Source: Helianthus annuus (taxonomy: Eukaryota; Streptophyta; Magnoliopsida; Asterales; Asteraceae). From it: a DNA stretch of 64,000 bases. The translations under genes and the position numbers were made by a program. The stretch spans positions 53,306,020 through 53,370,019 of the forward strand of contig NC_035441.2 of NCBI RefSeq assembly GCF_002127325.2. Direction: 5' to 3'. The notes below the pieces were generated by a model, which saw only the letters and a program-made list of their open reading frames with translations, did no database searches and was not told the DNA's origin. Below are positions 23,523-35,051 of this stretch, piece after piece. Every line of letters starts with the position of its first letter. The stretch's first letter is position 1.

Positions 23523-23535
23523 AAGTTGGGGATAA
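23523..23535 (+). promoter_or_regulatory. Polypurine tract of element 1
   Basis: Purine-rich AAGTTGGGGATAA-like segment immediately before the 3' LTR; plus-strand primer site of reverse transcription. Confidence 0.8.
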
Positions 23536-25684
23536 TGTGACAACTCGAGTTTCTGACTTTCACTTTCGCATTAAATGCGCGTTGACTTTGACTGTTTAGT
23601 TGTTTGGATTGTGAACTTGTAATTGTACACGTTGTGTTTTAATGAAGCGTACTGTCATTTTGCGTATATGTGATTACTTGCTGAAATGGAAAATAATATT
23701 ATAACTATTATGAAGAACACTTAGTCTAGATCACTCGAAAATGGCACACAGTTCGAAAGACTCGAAGGACCACGAAAGATGACTTTCAATCCGAAGGATC
23801 AACCTTCGAATTAAAGGTTCCCGAAACATATCATTCGGCCAAAGACTTCATCCTTCGAACACGAAACATATCTTTCGACATGTTTCGGCCCAGCCATTCT
23901 GATGGGCTTGGCCCATTCCTGTAATATGTTTATATACGTGAATGCATGTAAACAGACGGTTATTTTCTGAAAAACCCTAGTTCCCTTGCGTGTGTGTGTG
24001 ACGGCATAGCAAACCTATCCTCTGTTCGAAGGATTTCCATTCCGTAATCCAGATTTCCGGTTAGTATGCGATGATTATTATGCTAATAGATGATGCTTCG
24101 AGTATGCATAACTTCATGATTTATCGATTGTTTTGCAATATGTTGTTTGTATATTAACCGAATACGTATGCTAATTGAATAGGTATGTTGATCAGATTTA
24201 GTTGATAATCGGATGCGTATGTTAACCGGATTGTTTGTATGATGTTAACCTGTTTAATCGATTACGTATGTGATGCATCCGAACGGTTCTGCTAGTATGA
24301 TTGGTTGTCTATACTTGAGGCTTTGATGTTGTTTTAATAGAATCGCATGATAATGATTTAGGGCCGGTTCGGTGGTGATATTATTGTTCATGTGGTTAAG
24401 TTAGGGTTCATGAGACTTAATATGAAACTCCCCGTTGATTTGATTCTGAGGTAATTGAATACTGAAATTGTGTTGATTGATAATGGTTATGTTTGGAAAC
24501 AATGTAACAAATTCAGAAAATTTAGGAAACACGTAACTGATTGTAACCGAAAGATATCTGCTGCTCGAACCATAGCTGTGACCGAAGGATGCTTGTCCTT
24601 CGAATCATGGCTGTTGACCGAAGGATGACTTTACCGAACCATAGTAGTGTATGCCGAAAGATAATAGTTAGTCGAAACATAGTTGTAACCGAAAGATAGG
24701 TTGGTCGAAAGATGACATATGGTTCGAAACATAGCAATTGATCCGAAAGACAACTGTGATAACTTATATACCGAAGGATATGTGGTTATAAGCATACTTT
24801 GAATGATTTAATGTGAAGTAATACGTGTTGTTCGGATATGCAAACTGACTGTTATGTGAACATTAAATTGCATGCGAATCATTGTGAACATGAACTGATT
24901 TGTTATACATGCATACAATAGGACGTGATTAAATTCTTGTGAGTGCATAACCTAGCATACCGAGCAAACCAAGGTGAGTTCACACAGCCAAGGCATGGGT
25001 TCCCAGGGTGGGAATGGGTTGGATGATTACTTGTGCATACTTTGATATTATAACGAACGATTAAACTGTTGATGCTTACGAACTGCCTTCGCACACACCC
25101 TGGTCGGTAAAGACTATGGTCGCGAACGAACTACTCAACTGCCTTCGCACACACCCTGGTCGGTAAAGACTATGGTCGCGAATTGATTAACCGCCTTCGC
25201 CCACACCCTGGTCGGTAAAGACTATGGTCGCGAACTATACGAACCCAATCTTCGCACACCTGCCTGGGAGGCCGCGATGGAACTAATCATATGGAACGTA
25301 ACGATTAAACCATTACTCACACAATACGATATTGAACTTTAAACTGTGAACTCGCTCAACTAGTTTGTTGATTATCTGCTGCATGCCTTGCAGGACCTTA
25401 GGTACTTATGGAGCTTGCACTGGAGGAGCGGGACGTTGTGGGCAGTGGATTATGAACGCTATGTTTAAACATTTCGAATAATTGAACTTATGGTTTACTT
25501 GGGTTATTCACTTATGCTTCCGCTACTGATACTATGTTTGTTTTGAAACATCAATTGTATTGAATGAGGTTTTACGAACTACTTTATTTATGTTATGCTA
25601 TGTTCAATATGATTGATGGCTTGACCCTGGTCAGTCACGCTCCCAAGCGGTGATACTCCGCAGGTGGATTTTGGGGGTGTGACA
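23536..25684 (+). repeat. 3' LTR of element 1
   Basis: 2149 bp, the same length as the 5' LTR, with a single difference seen by eye (24776). Followed by the target duplication TATTT. Confidence 0.95.
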
Positions 25685-25969
25685 TATTTTAATAGACACA
25701 AGGGTATAATTGTATATTTCTATCTTCATTTAATTAATTAATTTTTTCTCTCTCCTGATTTCTCTTTCCAATTAAAAGAATATTTAATTACTTCTCTATA
25801 TTTTTTTCTCTCTGATATATTACCTAACTTAATATTTCATAATTAAAAAAACTACAAACATTATCAAATATTGTTCCAGCTATAACACAATTAAAAATAT
25901 TTAATTACATTCTATATGTATATGTATTAGATCAATGTTTGATGAAAAGATGTATAGTGGAAACAATAT

Positions 25970-26190
25970 GTAGTAATACACAAGTGTATAAATATATATC
26001 GACATGTATACACTATGTACTTGAATAATACACATGTGTATACGTCTGGTATATACCGACCCGTATACACATATGTACTTGAATAATACACAAGTGTATA
26101 AATCTGGTTTATACTAACCCGTGAAAACAAGATGTAATAATACACAATTGTATAAGTCTTGTATATACTAACCTGTATACACATATGTTA
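25970..26190. repeat. Degenerate ~65-bp tandem repeats (GTATACAC/ACACAAGTGTATA)
   Basis: Three to four diverged units carrying AATACACAAGTGTATAAAT and CCGTATACACATATGTACTT-type motifs, many of them self-palindromic. Non-coding, inside foldback element A. Confidence 0.65.
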
Positions 26191-26318
26191 AAAATCATAA
26201 TTTAATTAGGTTTAATATTTAATTTTAAAAGGAACATAACAGTTTATTTAAAAAAACATTAGCCATTCAATCTCTTATAATTAAAATAATAGAGAAATAA
26301 TTAAAAATGAGAGAGGGG

Positions 26319-26341
26319 GAGAGAGAGAGAGAGAGAGAGAG
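26319..26341. repeat. (GA)n microsatellite
   Basis: Perfect GA repeat, part of the purine arm that pairs with the CT-rich segment near 25747-25770 of the same foldback element. Confidence 0.9.
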
Positions 26342-26477
26342 TTAAGAGAGGAGAAAATTAAGAAATTTTAATTAAAAGTACTTGACTAATGTCAATCTTA
26401 CCCTTTTAATCTAAAAAATGATCAAGGGCCAAGATTAGTTCACTCAGTTCACTCTCAAGAAGTTGTTCACTCCTAAT

Positions 26478-26972
<495 letters not shown>

Positions 26973-27034
<62 letters not shown>

Positions 27035-27042
27035 CATATATA
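26973..27042. repeat. (TA)n microsatellite with two C/G interruptions
   Basis: About 70 bp of TA alternation with GTA/TAC interruptions, between foldback elements B and C. Confidence 0.9.
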
Positions 27043-27433
27043 GGGGACCGCTAGAATGAGAACCACCACGAGTTGTAAGAACCACGAGAACCGCGACCCG
27101 CGGGTGGCCGTTGACCACGAAATTTTTTTTACACCTAGATCCGTATATTTTAAGACCGGGTGTAAATTTTGGGTTCAAACGGCGCACCCGAGGGGGTAGT
27201 TTTTTACGCCCAAAGTTTGGTTAAAAAAAAAAAGAAAAATTAAAAAAATTAAAAAAACCCAAACTTTGGGCGTAAAAAACTACCCCCTCGGGCGCGCCGT
27301 TTGAACCCAAAATTTACACCCGGTCTTAAAATATACGGATCTAGGTGTAAAAAAAATTTCGTGGTCAACGGCCACCCGCGGGTCGCGGTTCTCATGGTTC
27401 TTACAACTCGGGGTGGTTCTCATTTTAGCGTTC

Positions 27434-27435
<2 letters not shown>
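27043..27435. mobile_element. (TA)n-flanked foldback element C, long near-perfect arms
   Basis: Arms of about 190 bp: the left (27043-27232) includes GAACCGCGACCCGCGGGTGG, CCGTTGACCACGAAATTTTT and CCGAGGGGGTAGTTTTTTAC; the right (about 27252-27435) carries the exact inverted counterparts. The spacer is an A-rich stretch near 27232-27250. This would fold into a very stable hairpin RNA and is a plausible siRNA source. No coding. Confidence 0.85.

Positions 27436-27466
<31 letters not shown>
27436..27466. repeat. (TA)n microsatellite
   Basis: About 31 bp of TA alternation bordering foldback element C on the right. Confidence 0.9.
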
Positions 27467-27473
<7 letters not shown>

Positions 27474-27478
27474 TTAAT

Positions 27479-27890
27479 AACATTCTAATGAATAGTAACA
27501 ATTTCGTCTTTTCGTCTATTTCGTCTTTTATTGTAAACTTTTATTTTCAACTCTATAGTTTATTCATTTAATTTTTTACTATTTTTCTTTAAACACTTTG
27601 CTTTTCTATTCTAAACTTTAATAAGGTTATCATACAACTCTTAGAATTTAATAAAGATGTTGGTATGATGTCAACGTCTCCATAACATTCTAATGAATCG
27701 TAACGATTTTGTCTTTTCGTCTACTTCGTCTTTTATTGTAAACTTTTATTTTCACCTCTATAGTTTATTCATTTCATTTTTTTACTATTTTTCTTTAAGC
27801 ACTTTACTTTTCTATTATAAACTTTAATAAAGTTATCATACAACTCTTAGACTTTAATAATGTCGTCTACATGTTAGTTCACGTGAGTCA
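27479..27890 (+). repeat. 205-bp tandem duplication
   Basis: Copy 1 starts AACATTCTAATGAATAGTAA (27479), copy 2 AACATTCTAATGAATCGTAA (27684); they stay alignable through TCTTTTATTGTAAACTTTTA and the ATACAACTCTTAGA segment. Non-coding. Confidence 0.85.
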
Positions 27891-28040
27891 CTTGGTGTTT
27901 GAAATTCGTGTTTTGTTTTACACTTTTTTTTGATAAAGTTATCATACAACTCTTAGACTTTAATAATGTCGTCTACATGTTAGTTCACGTGAGTCACTTG
28001 TTGTTAGAAATTCGTGTCTTGTTTTACACTTTTTTTTTGA
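27829..28040 (+). repeat. 106-bp tandem duplication
   Basis: AAAGTTATCATACAACTCTT starts at 27829 and 27935; each copy runs through GTTAGTTCACGTGAGTCACT and GAAATTCGTGT(T/C)TTGTTTTA. Non-coding. Confidence 0.85.
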
Positions 28041-28061
28041 TTTTGGTCATCGTTTGTTTAG

Positions 28062-28089
28062 CCCCCCCCCCCCCCCCCCCCCCCCCCCC
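28062..28089 (+). repeat. Homopolymer of 28 C
   Basis: Uninterrupted poly-C (poly-G on the other strand), directly after the 106-bp duplication. It may fold as G-quadruplex/i-motif; its length may also be uncertain from sequencing. Confidence 0.9.
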
Positions 28090-28415
28090 GTGGTATAGTT
28101 TTGCACCCCTGCCCCATTACGCAGGAGCTTAAGACTAGTTTAAATTAGAAAACGTCGTTAAAAAGAGTAAAAACTGAATAAATTAAACTAGAAACATAAT
28201 AAGGAATTGTAATGTGACTAGTTTTCGTTTTTTAAAATTATTTATTTATTTGTTAGTTTAATAAGAAAAAAGAGTTAAAATATACACATAAGTACTAAGG
28301 TAAAATGATTCAAAATAATTTGGAAACCATTAAACAAACAATTATGAAATAATGTTTTACAAAGCCTGTTGTTTTCTTCTTTCACCTTCTTTTAGACGGA
28401 ACAAAATAAAATCAA
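28090..28415. other. Intergenic, nothing recognised
   Basis: AT-rich linker between the C run and the second Helitron-like copy. Confidence 0.5.
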
Positions 28416-29283
28416 CTAGCAATTACACCGGCGCGAATACATCGCAAAAATCGAATGAATTAGTCCAAATATTATGTACATAACAATATGCACGTAAAAA
28501 ATGTTTTTTAAACAAAAACGAATTATATTTGATCTGACTCATTTCCAGAAAAAAAAAGTTTACGTCGAATAGAGCAAATCGAATTCATACCAACACGTGG
28601 ATAAAAATATGAACGTAAAAAATAGTTTTTTAGTATAGGCAGTATAGGGGTAAACTTGAAACAAATTATGTTTAGTAAATATTTTAATAGGTTAAACACG
28701 TTTGTAAAATCGTGCCAAGTAGCCCCAATGCCACACCACCAATAACAGAAGAGCTCGTAAAATAAACTAAGTAAAAAAAAAGAAAAAATAACATTGAACG
28801 AAAAACAGAGTAAAATCGTTGAATCACGCACATCGGTTGCGGTGTGTTAATGCGAAAAAATTAGATTGAAACGTAAAACGTAGAAAGAAAAAATTAAGTC
28901 GATTTAGAACCCACACATTGGAAACGAAACGGAGAATAATAGACGCGCTGCGACGGGCCTTTTAAATGGGAAAAACAGACAAAAACATTGAACCACACAC
29001 ACGTTGCAGTGCGTTGACTCGCAAAATTTTGAAAGAAACATAAAACGAAAACTTGCGAAAGATAAAAAGTATAGGAGACCGAAGATGAAAATAAAAAAAG
29101 TATTAGGGTTAAATTGCAAAACATGAAAGTCTTTGGGTTAAAAATAAAAAATTCAAAGAGGTTAAAATGAAAAGATAAAAACTTTTGGATGAAAAATGAA
29201 AAATCAATTTTTTTTTTGAAAGACTCCCCATATATATGATACGACAACATAATGCAACAAAATGTTGCTTATTTATATTATGA
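28416..29283 (-). mobile_element. Helitron-like dispersed repeat, copy 2
   Basis: Shorter relative of 14866-16141 (same order and orientation of shared blocks). On the minus strand it finishes GTGTAATTGCTAG followed by T. The two copies have diverged by many substitutions and indels. Its ORF-like stretches (for example 28894-29250) match nothing known to me. Confidence 0.42.
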
Positions 29284-30096
29284 AAATTGGCTTTGATAAA
29301 CTTTGAGTTTTACAAAAACAAAGTTGTAAAAAGTTTAGAAAAGAATCTAACTCAGGTTGATATTGGACAACCGATGTCTGAGAGTTGAGTTTGAAAGTCT
29401 GAGTATGCTGAACGTGTTTCTGAAAATAAACAAATTCATTAATTTGAAACTTGAAATCTGTAAATGAAAATAAAAAACAGCTGGTGAAATCTCCAAGGTC
29501 ATTAAGTTGGACTTGGATGATTACTTGATAAAATTTTGGATACTTAAATTGTCAAATCTATAAAGTCATTTGATAGGAGAAGTGGAGTCGAGTAATCCTG
29601 GATAAATTCATATTGTTTCATTTGTGTAATAGAGCCAGATTCTTGATCCAAAAATATTTTAAGAGTCAGGTCATCATTCCTGGAAAAACCTAGAAGCTTT
29701 CACTGTCACATATTTGAAATGCTCCAAATTATGTTTAGAGCTAGGTTTTCAAACTTAAATTGTCAAATTTCTTATAAATGTTTGAGATATTGCAGATGTT
29801 AAGCCAGATTACGATCCTGATAGCTAAGGCTAAGGGGAGTCTGAAGCGAGCTCATCGCAAAGGGGAGCTTGTAACCGGAAAACCAGGTGTCGATCCTAAA
29901 AGCACGAAAGCTTTACGAAAGGGGGAGCCCGAAGAAAAGAGTCAACCGAAAGGGTGAGCTGATTCAGAATGCAGAATCAAGATACGTTTGAAGAGGGAGT
30001 CTGTGTTTGATGAAGATGTCAAAGTTTCATAAAGACTCAGAGAGAGAGAAGACAAGATGCTACGAGATTGACTGCGGCAATATCCAAGGGGGAGTC
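29284..30096 (+). other. Retrotransposon-derived non-coding stretch
   Basis: No gene. From about 29820 the sequence repeats purine-rich phrases (AAGGGGAGTCTGAAGCGAGC, AAGGGGGAGCCCGAAG, AAGGGTGAGCTG), the look of DNA just upstream of a copia 3' LTR, ending at CCAAGGGGGAGTC (30084-30096), a good polypurine tract. Confidence 0.45.
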
Positions 30097-30361
30097 TGTA
30101 GCAAGAAAACTGAATGAAACAAGGTTTTATATTGTTAAATATAAGGCAATGGCATTTTTGTAAATAAGGAAATCCTCCTTAAGAGAGCCCTATAAATAGA
30201 CATGTTAGGTTTCATTTTTAGAACTTTTGCATCTTATTACTTTTGGGAGAACTTTGGATCTTAGAGAGAGAAAGTAGCAAGAAAGTGATTCACGGTGCTT
30301 GTATCTTGTCATACGATCAATAGAATCATCATTATATTAGTTCTTGTGTTCGGTCCATACA
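30097..30361 (+). repeat. Candidate short LTR (copia-like), 265 bp
   Basis: It follows a polypurine tract, begins TGTAGCAAG, ends CCATACA, and has a TATA box (CCTATAAATAG, about 30189-30199) with AGAGAGAGAAAG downstream. The TGTA/TACA ends agree with LTR convention. No partner LTR is in the window, so the boundaries are tentative. Confidence 0.45.
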
Positions 30362-30419
30362 CGTGCACGGATTCCGCACGTCGTACGTGTCGTTTCGCAA
30401 TCGTTCGGGAGTCAAAACC

Positions 30420-30701
30420 GATCCTACACCAAACTCATCACAAATAAAACTTCTCCCAAAAAACCCATTGGACTCAAAAATACTAAAGTGGGAGTGTGAT
30501 AAAAAGACCCACGTATTGACTTTGCTCAAGTCCAATGGTAGAGTTAAACACATATCAAGGGAGGATGCACTAGGTTTGGGTGCAGCTGACCTCCAAGATC
30601 TTTTAGAACTTCAACTTCATAGGGATGAAGATGATGTAGATTCCCTGAACTTTGAACTACAATTCAAAGGGCAAATCAGGGAAAAGCTAACGAGAGAATA
30701 A
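30420..30701 (+). pseudogene. 3' end of a copia-type polyprotein (fragment)
   Basis: The open reading LLPKNPLDSKILKWECDKKT to FKGQIREKLTRE (stop 30699-30701) lies right before a polypurine tract (AGGGGGGATT, 30741-30750) and an LTR. A lysine-rich C-terminal tail in that position is what copia polyproteins show, but no RT or RNase H motif remains. The first residues of the open frame (from 30363) read out of the preceding repeat. Assignment is by position more than by similarity. Confidence 0.45.
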
Positions 30702-30749
30702 AGATCAAGAATAAAGAAGTGTTTTAGTATCATCTGTTCTAGGGGGGAT

Positions 30750-31497
30750 TGTTGGCCCATGTGATTAAACCTTGAAGAATAGATGACACTCAAAGCCAAA
30801 ACTTGTTCTCAAATAGTTGATCCACAATAAGCAATGCATGTTTGAAGTTCCCTCCAATGGCAGTGCTTCTATCAGCTGATTATTCTAAAGACTGATCTTC
30901 TCAACAACTATTCATCTAAGTACTGCTGGTTACAAAGACTGAGAAGACCTAACTACTACTGATTGTCAAAGACCTGATGAAGACTAAGCACTGCTGATTC
31001 AAAGGCCTGATTAACCTATGAAGAAAGCACTGATCTGCAACATCAATGCTTGGGCATCAACAGCGGATAGGAGTATCAATGTTTTTCCTATCAGTGTATT
31101 CAATGTAACAGTACTTGTTTAGCATCAGTGTTTAGAGGTTGTTAGTCTGTTAGATGTCACTGTCTAGGTGACGTCAGCTTAGATGCTCAGTGGTTAGATT
31201 TGTACTATAAATAGAACAGTACATGTACTGTTCTATTAGCTCTTTTGCACCTATCATCTTGTACGAACAAACTAGTGAGCTCAGGCTGAGGGGGAGTTTA
31301 GTGTACATGCATGCATAGTTGAATCTTTGTAATTCATACAATCTTTTGACTAATGAAATCGTGTATAATGAAAACTATCTCTCTTTGATTGTGTGATAAA
31401 GTTTACTTTCATTTCTGCTGCAATTCATCTCTGTTTTATCTACTTTCATTAATCACTTGTTAAACAAACCCAATCAGGACAAACTCAGATCCTAACA
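30750..31497 (+). repeat. copia-type LTR, 748 bp
   Basis: TGTTGGCCCATG...GATCCTAACA with inverted ends TGTT(G/A)G, preceded by a G-rich polypurine tract. Contains ACTATAAATAGAACAG (about 31203-31218, TATA box) and repeated CACTGCTGATT/TACTGATTGTC phrases. Only this end of the element is visible; the 5' part is lost or displaced. Confidence 0.7.
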
Positions 31498-32316
31498 GGG
31501 TCTGCCAACATGTAGAGTGAACAACCACCGATGAACATAAAAAGACAATTTAGCCATTCTAGTAATAAAAAACAATTTTTAAATGTGAAAACCTAATTAT
31601 GCATGTGTTTTATTTGGCTTAATCTCAGCCACACAACAAAGGGTGATCAAGGGTTGAGAATGATTCTTATGGTTTTCTCATCTAGGGGTGGTTCTCATTT
31701 TACCCAATCCCTACACATACATACATATACATACATATTAAAAATATAAAAGAAATTATGTCTGGTATAGAATCGAGTAAACGGGTACACTTTATTGGGT
31801 AATCGGATCAGGTAAACGAGTATATCACAAAATCTCAAACCCACGAAAAATTAAAAACCCGTCCCAAACCCAATTAACAGACTCCAAACCCGTTCCAAAT
31901 GAGTCAGGTTTGAATTCAGATTTGATTGTCATCCCTATAAACCCTCGTCTTTTCACTTTATGAATTGAATCTAATAAAAAAAGAGAGCCAAGTTGCCAAG
32001 CAAAAGGTTTCAACTTGACCAACTATTACTAACAAACCTAGCGGAGTTGATTTATACATTTTCAAACAGTATCCCGATTTGATCAAGTCAGTTTATCAAA
32101 CATAATCATTACATTCCTTCTAAGCCGGCCCAATAGGCTTATGACCCTAGGCCCAAGCGCCCAAATCTCTCATTTGTGAACGTAAACCTAATAACCCATT
32201 GAACATTGAAAGCACGTGCAGGCGTGCAGCGGTGCAGAAGCCAAAGCGTCTCTGAGAGACGTTTGAGTTTACGATATGGAACTGAGCAATGAGCAATCAA
32301 AGTAACAACAATAATC
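31498..32316. other. Intergenic; trace of a (TA)n-type foldback end
   Basis: 31673-31740 (TTCTCATCTAGGGGTGGTTC...TTACCCAATCCC then CATACATACATA) resembles the right end of the (TA)n-flanked elements at 27-27.4 kb. 31850-31920 is rich in CCAAACCC. No gene seen up to the putative exon at 32317. Confidence 0.4.
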
Positions 32317-32461
32317 ATGGCATTAAGATTCTGCAATCTGCATCGCAAGGTAACATTTAACAACCGATGGCTCAGTTTTGCGATTTTCACTCTGCTCAGT
32401 TTTGCGATTTTCACACTGCTCACGAATCAAATCTAGGGTTTCTACGAGGCGACTTCATCAG
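32317..32461 (+). CDS. Putative first exon of a gene (unknown product)
   Basis: ATG in fair plant context (AATCATGGCA) opens a 39-codon frame MALRFCNLHRKVTFNNRWLS followed by FAIFTLLSFAIFTLLTNQI and a stop at 32434. A 23-bp tandem duplication (TCAGTTTTGCGATTTTCAC twice) lies inside. A CATCAG|GTATCTCTCTCTTTC donor at 32461/32462 could end a first exon. The preceding 100 bp look like a leader. I recognise no downstream exons and do not know the product; a broken or non-coding gene start is as likely. Confidence 0.3.
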
Positions 32462-34243
32462 GTATCTCTCTCTTTCTCTTTCTCTTCGTGCATCTGATTT
32501 TTCAAATTTCTCTACTTTGTTGTGAGTTTATTTGCTAGATCTGAATATATGAAGCAATTTAATTTGATAGTTTTAGTTCGCTGAGTGCGGGTCTGGATCT
32601 GTTAAGGTCACAACCGGTACTTTTACTTCACAATCAGGATATTCTTGTTTTTGTTGATTAAATTTATTCGTTGTGTGTTGATTGTTGTAAAGGATTGTTT
32701 TTAAACGGTATGCTGTTTGTTATGTGAAATTAATATGTACGGTTTGTTGGTGGCTAATTTGTTGATTTCAGTTTGTTATTTAGGCCTTTAAGGATAATTT
32801 CATCAAACAATTTGCCTCGGTTAAAGCTAGAAAAGTAGATTTTATTTAAACATATACTATAATATAGAAAACATATGACTTTCAAAAAAAATATCTACGC
32901 CAATTATAAACTTTTTAGTTTATAATTGCCGGTCCCAAGCCCGGATAGAGGAGGAGGGTTTTGTTACTAAATATGTTGAAAATAATAATTTTGCAAAAGG
33001 GCCACCACTTAGTAGTTCGATTAGGGCCTTCGAAAACGTAGGAACGACACTGCATTCCTTATACATTGATTGTTGTAGCACACTAGCACCCAACATCACA
33101 TTATTAATAAATTGTTCTCACGAAGAAACTGCCAATTTTGACAAAAATAACTGATTTTGCGTTGATTAGAGCCGTCCAATCATGGCAGTTATTTGTGAGA
33201 ATCAATCTGGACCGTAATAACTTGCCAAAATTTGACAGTTTATTTTTCAGACAAGCAGTTTGCCAATTACCTAATTATTAGGAGTTCAAGAACGTGGGTA
33301 CACTCCCTCAACCATTGCCCCTAAAATTATCATATAAACTCACTTCCACCTCCACTTTCAATTGCGTTTTTCCTTTTTCTTCCTTCTCATACTCCTGAAG
33401 AATCACGTCTGTTGAATCATTGCGTTATCATCAACTATTGGCGGGGTAAAATCCGGAGGGCTTGTGGTGGAAATTGATAGTTTCTACCATTGATGCAGCC
33501 ATGGCGTTATCCGGCCACTGTCTCAGGTCGTCTCCCGTACGGGAATCAGGGAAGCCTCTGTTGGTGAAGATGTGGGACAACGGGTGGTGTTGGTGTTGTT
33601 CCCAGAAAAACACACTCCTGGTCTGGTGAACCTAGGGTTCCGTCATGACATCATACATTGGCATTCTTGTATGGAATTGATTATTAAAATTCATTTTTCT
33701 TACTTAAATACTCAAAGGTTATGTCATGTAAATTTATAAAATTAATATTCTCTTGATAAATCTTGTCAGGTAAGAGTTGTGGAGGTTGGGTTTTTCTAGA
33801 TTCTTTGCAGCACTCATAAGGTTATAATTCCTAATCACATTTGCTCTTTGTGTTTTTTTTCTTGAAGTTTGTTCATGTATCCCCCTCACATGTTTTAACT
33901 ATAACAAGCTCCATGGAATACGATTAGCAGAGAATGCCTCTTATGGGATTTCCTAGCATGTATGGGCATCAAGGGATGTGTCATGGCTTTTCAGGTTATA
34001 AACTGAAAAATTGAAGAATTCATTGCATTCCAACGTTTTAATTTTTTTAATCAAAGTCTGAGTAACGAGTTTTTTTTTTTATTTTGTGTGGAAATGGTAG
34101 TTTAAAGAAATGGGTGGGAGGAGCACGCCTGTTGATGGGTGGAATTTATTCTAGGGGATCCACTGAGGTGATTATAAGTCAATCTAAGGAATTGCTACTT
34201 AAAGAATGGGTCAACGAAGTCAATAAAGATAAGTATTCTAGAG
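32462..34243. other. Possible intron/intergenic DNA with gene-like scraps
   Basis: Scraps only: CCCGGATAGAGGAGGAGGGT (32940-32959), a phrase common in plant repeats; a TATA-like ATCATATAAACTC at about 33331 followed by a CT-rich leader; a 42-codon Cys/Trp-rich frame at 33501-33629 (starts MALSGHCLRSSPVRES); and a short frame MPLMGFPSMYGHQGM near 33932. None is good enough to call a gene. Confidence 0.35.
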
Positions 34244-34342
34244 TTCTAGATACTTGGTTGGGTAATGTGATTTTGTTGACATTTGAATCATAAGTTACTG
34301 ACAATTATAGTTCTAGATACTTGGCTGGGTAATGTGATTTTA
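34244..34342 (+). repeat. ~31-bp direct duplication
   Basis: TTCTAGATACTTGG(T/C)TGGGTAATGTGATTTT occurs near 34244 and 34311. The first copy is at the end of a 69-codon frame of unknown nature. Confidence 0.7.
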
Positions 34343-34589
34343 CGCCCCGCTTAGGGTATGCGCATATAATGTATATATGTGTGGGCCATCGGGGGGCAAA
34401 AGTGAAAGTGCACTAATTTTAACGTTATTTTACTAATTTCGTGAAAATAACGTTAAAAGATGAGGATGGTTAATCATGCATCTTGTGGTGGCGTTGATAG
34501 CTGAAAGACAAAAGGGTACATGCACTAATCGGTCTTTGTCCCGATTGTTGAGTGTTGTGCGCCTTATGTCCAAGGCTTGATGCAAAACT

Positions 34590-34742
34590 ACTATCGAGCT
34601 GGGGGTCTCACTGGAAGCAGCCTCTCTATTCCTATGGGGTAGAGGTAAGGTTATCTACATTTTACCCTCCTCAGACCCTATCTTTGCTTTGCTATTGGTG
34701 GGATTTACTAAGTATGATGATGATGATGATGATGATGATGAT
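34590..34742 (+). mobile_element. Au-like SINE, 3' part
   Basis: CTCACTGGAAGCAGCCTCTC, GGGTAGAGGTAAGG, TACCCTCCTCAGACCC and GGTGGGATTTACTAAGTATGATG match the conserved 3' half of the Au SINE family. The tail is a (TGA)n run (about 34714-34741), typical of a simple-repeat tail. The 5' promoter half is uncertain; the SINE may start near 34500. Confidence 0.65.
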
Positions 34743-35051
34743 AGCAGACTCTTTTTTCAATTAAAGGTTGTTGCGATGCTCGATGTGGTGGGTTTTGTCT
34801 AGGGTTTCGAATGGTTGTGGGTGTAGCGGTGGCCGGATTTTGAAGGGGGAAGGAGCAATGGTGAATGTGGTGGGTTTTGGCCAAGATTTCAGATGGTGGT
34901 GGACTGATGGGTAATATGTTTAGTTGGGCTAGTGGTAGGAAGTGATTCAATGGAGAAGCATTTGGTAAAATGTTTTTCAGGTGAGTGGTTTTTTAACTGA
35001 GTTCGTATAGTTTTTGTCACAAAGAATAATATTTTATTTTCATCTTGCAGG
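34743..35051. other. Intergenic, nothing recognised
   Basis: GTGGTGGGTTTTG(T/G)C-type phrase repeated at about 34785 and 34866; no gene. Confidence 0.4.

Larger units (their letters stand above)
22963..23524 (+). pseudogene. Integrase C-terminus and chromodomain remnant of element 1
   Basis: The remainder of pol continues in other frames: [18 protein letters not shown] (from about 22997) to [13 protein letters not shown], then after a second shift near 23172 VEEPVEITDRDVKVLKHKRI and [20 protein letters not shown], a chromodomain-type tail thought to guide integration. A TGA at 22974-22976 falls where relatives have a Trp (SPWKG motif). With the two frame shifts the domain cannot be joined to the integrase core. 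Confidence 0.85.
16961..25684 (+). mobile_element. LTR retrotransposon element 1 (Ty3/gypsy chromovirus, Tekay/Del-like), defective
   Basis: Two 2149-bp LTRs (TGTGACAACTC...GGGTGTGACA), a perfect 5-bp target duplication TATTT (16956-16960, 25685-25689), an initiator-Met tRNA primer site and a purine-rich tract before the 3' LTR. I saw one mismatch between the LTRs (A18201 versus G24776), so the insertion is very recent. The interior is only 4426 bp: gag is broken, the zinc knuckle and protease core are missing, the RT active site is altered and integrase is frameshifted. The chromodomain-like C-terminus and pol order place it among chromoviruses. Confidence 0.95.

Noticed and set aside
34084..34293. 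69-codon plus-strand frame
   Set aside because: Ends within a local duplication and matches no family I know; not enough to call a gene.
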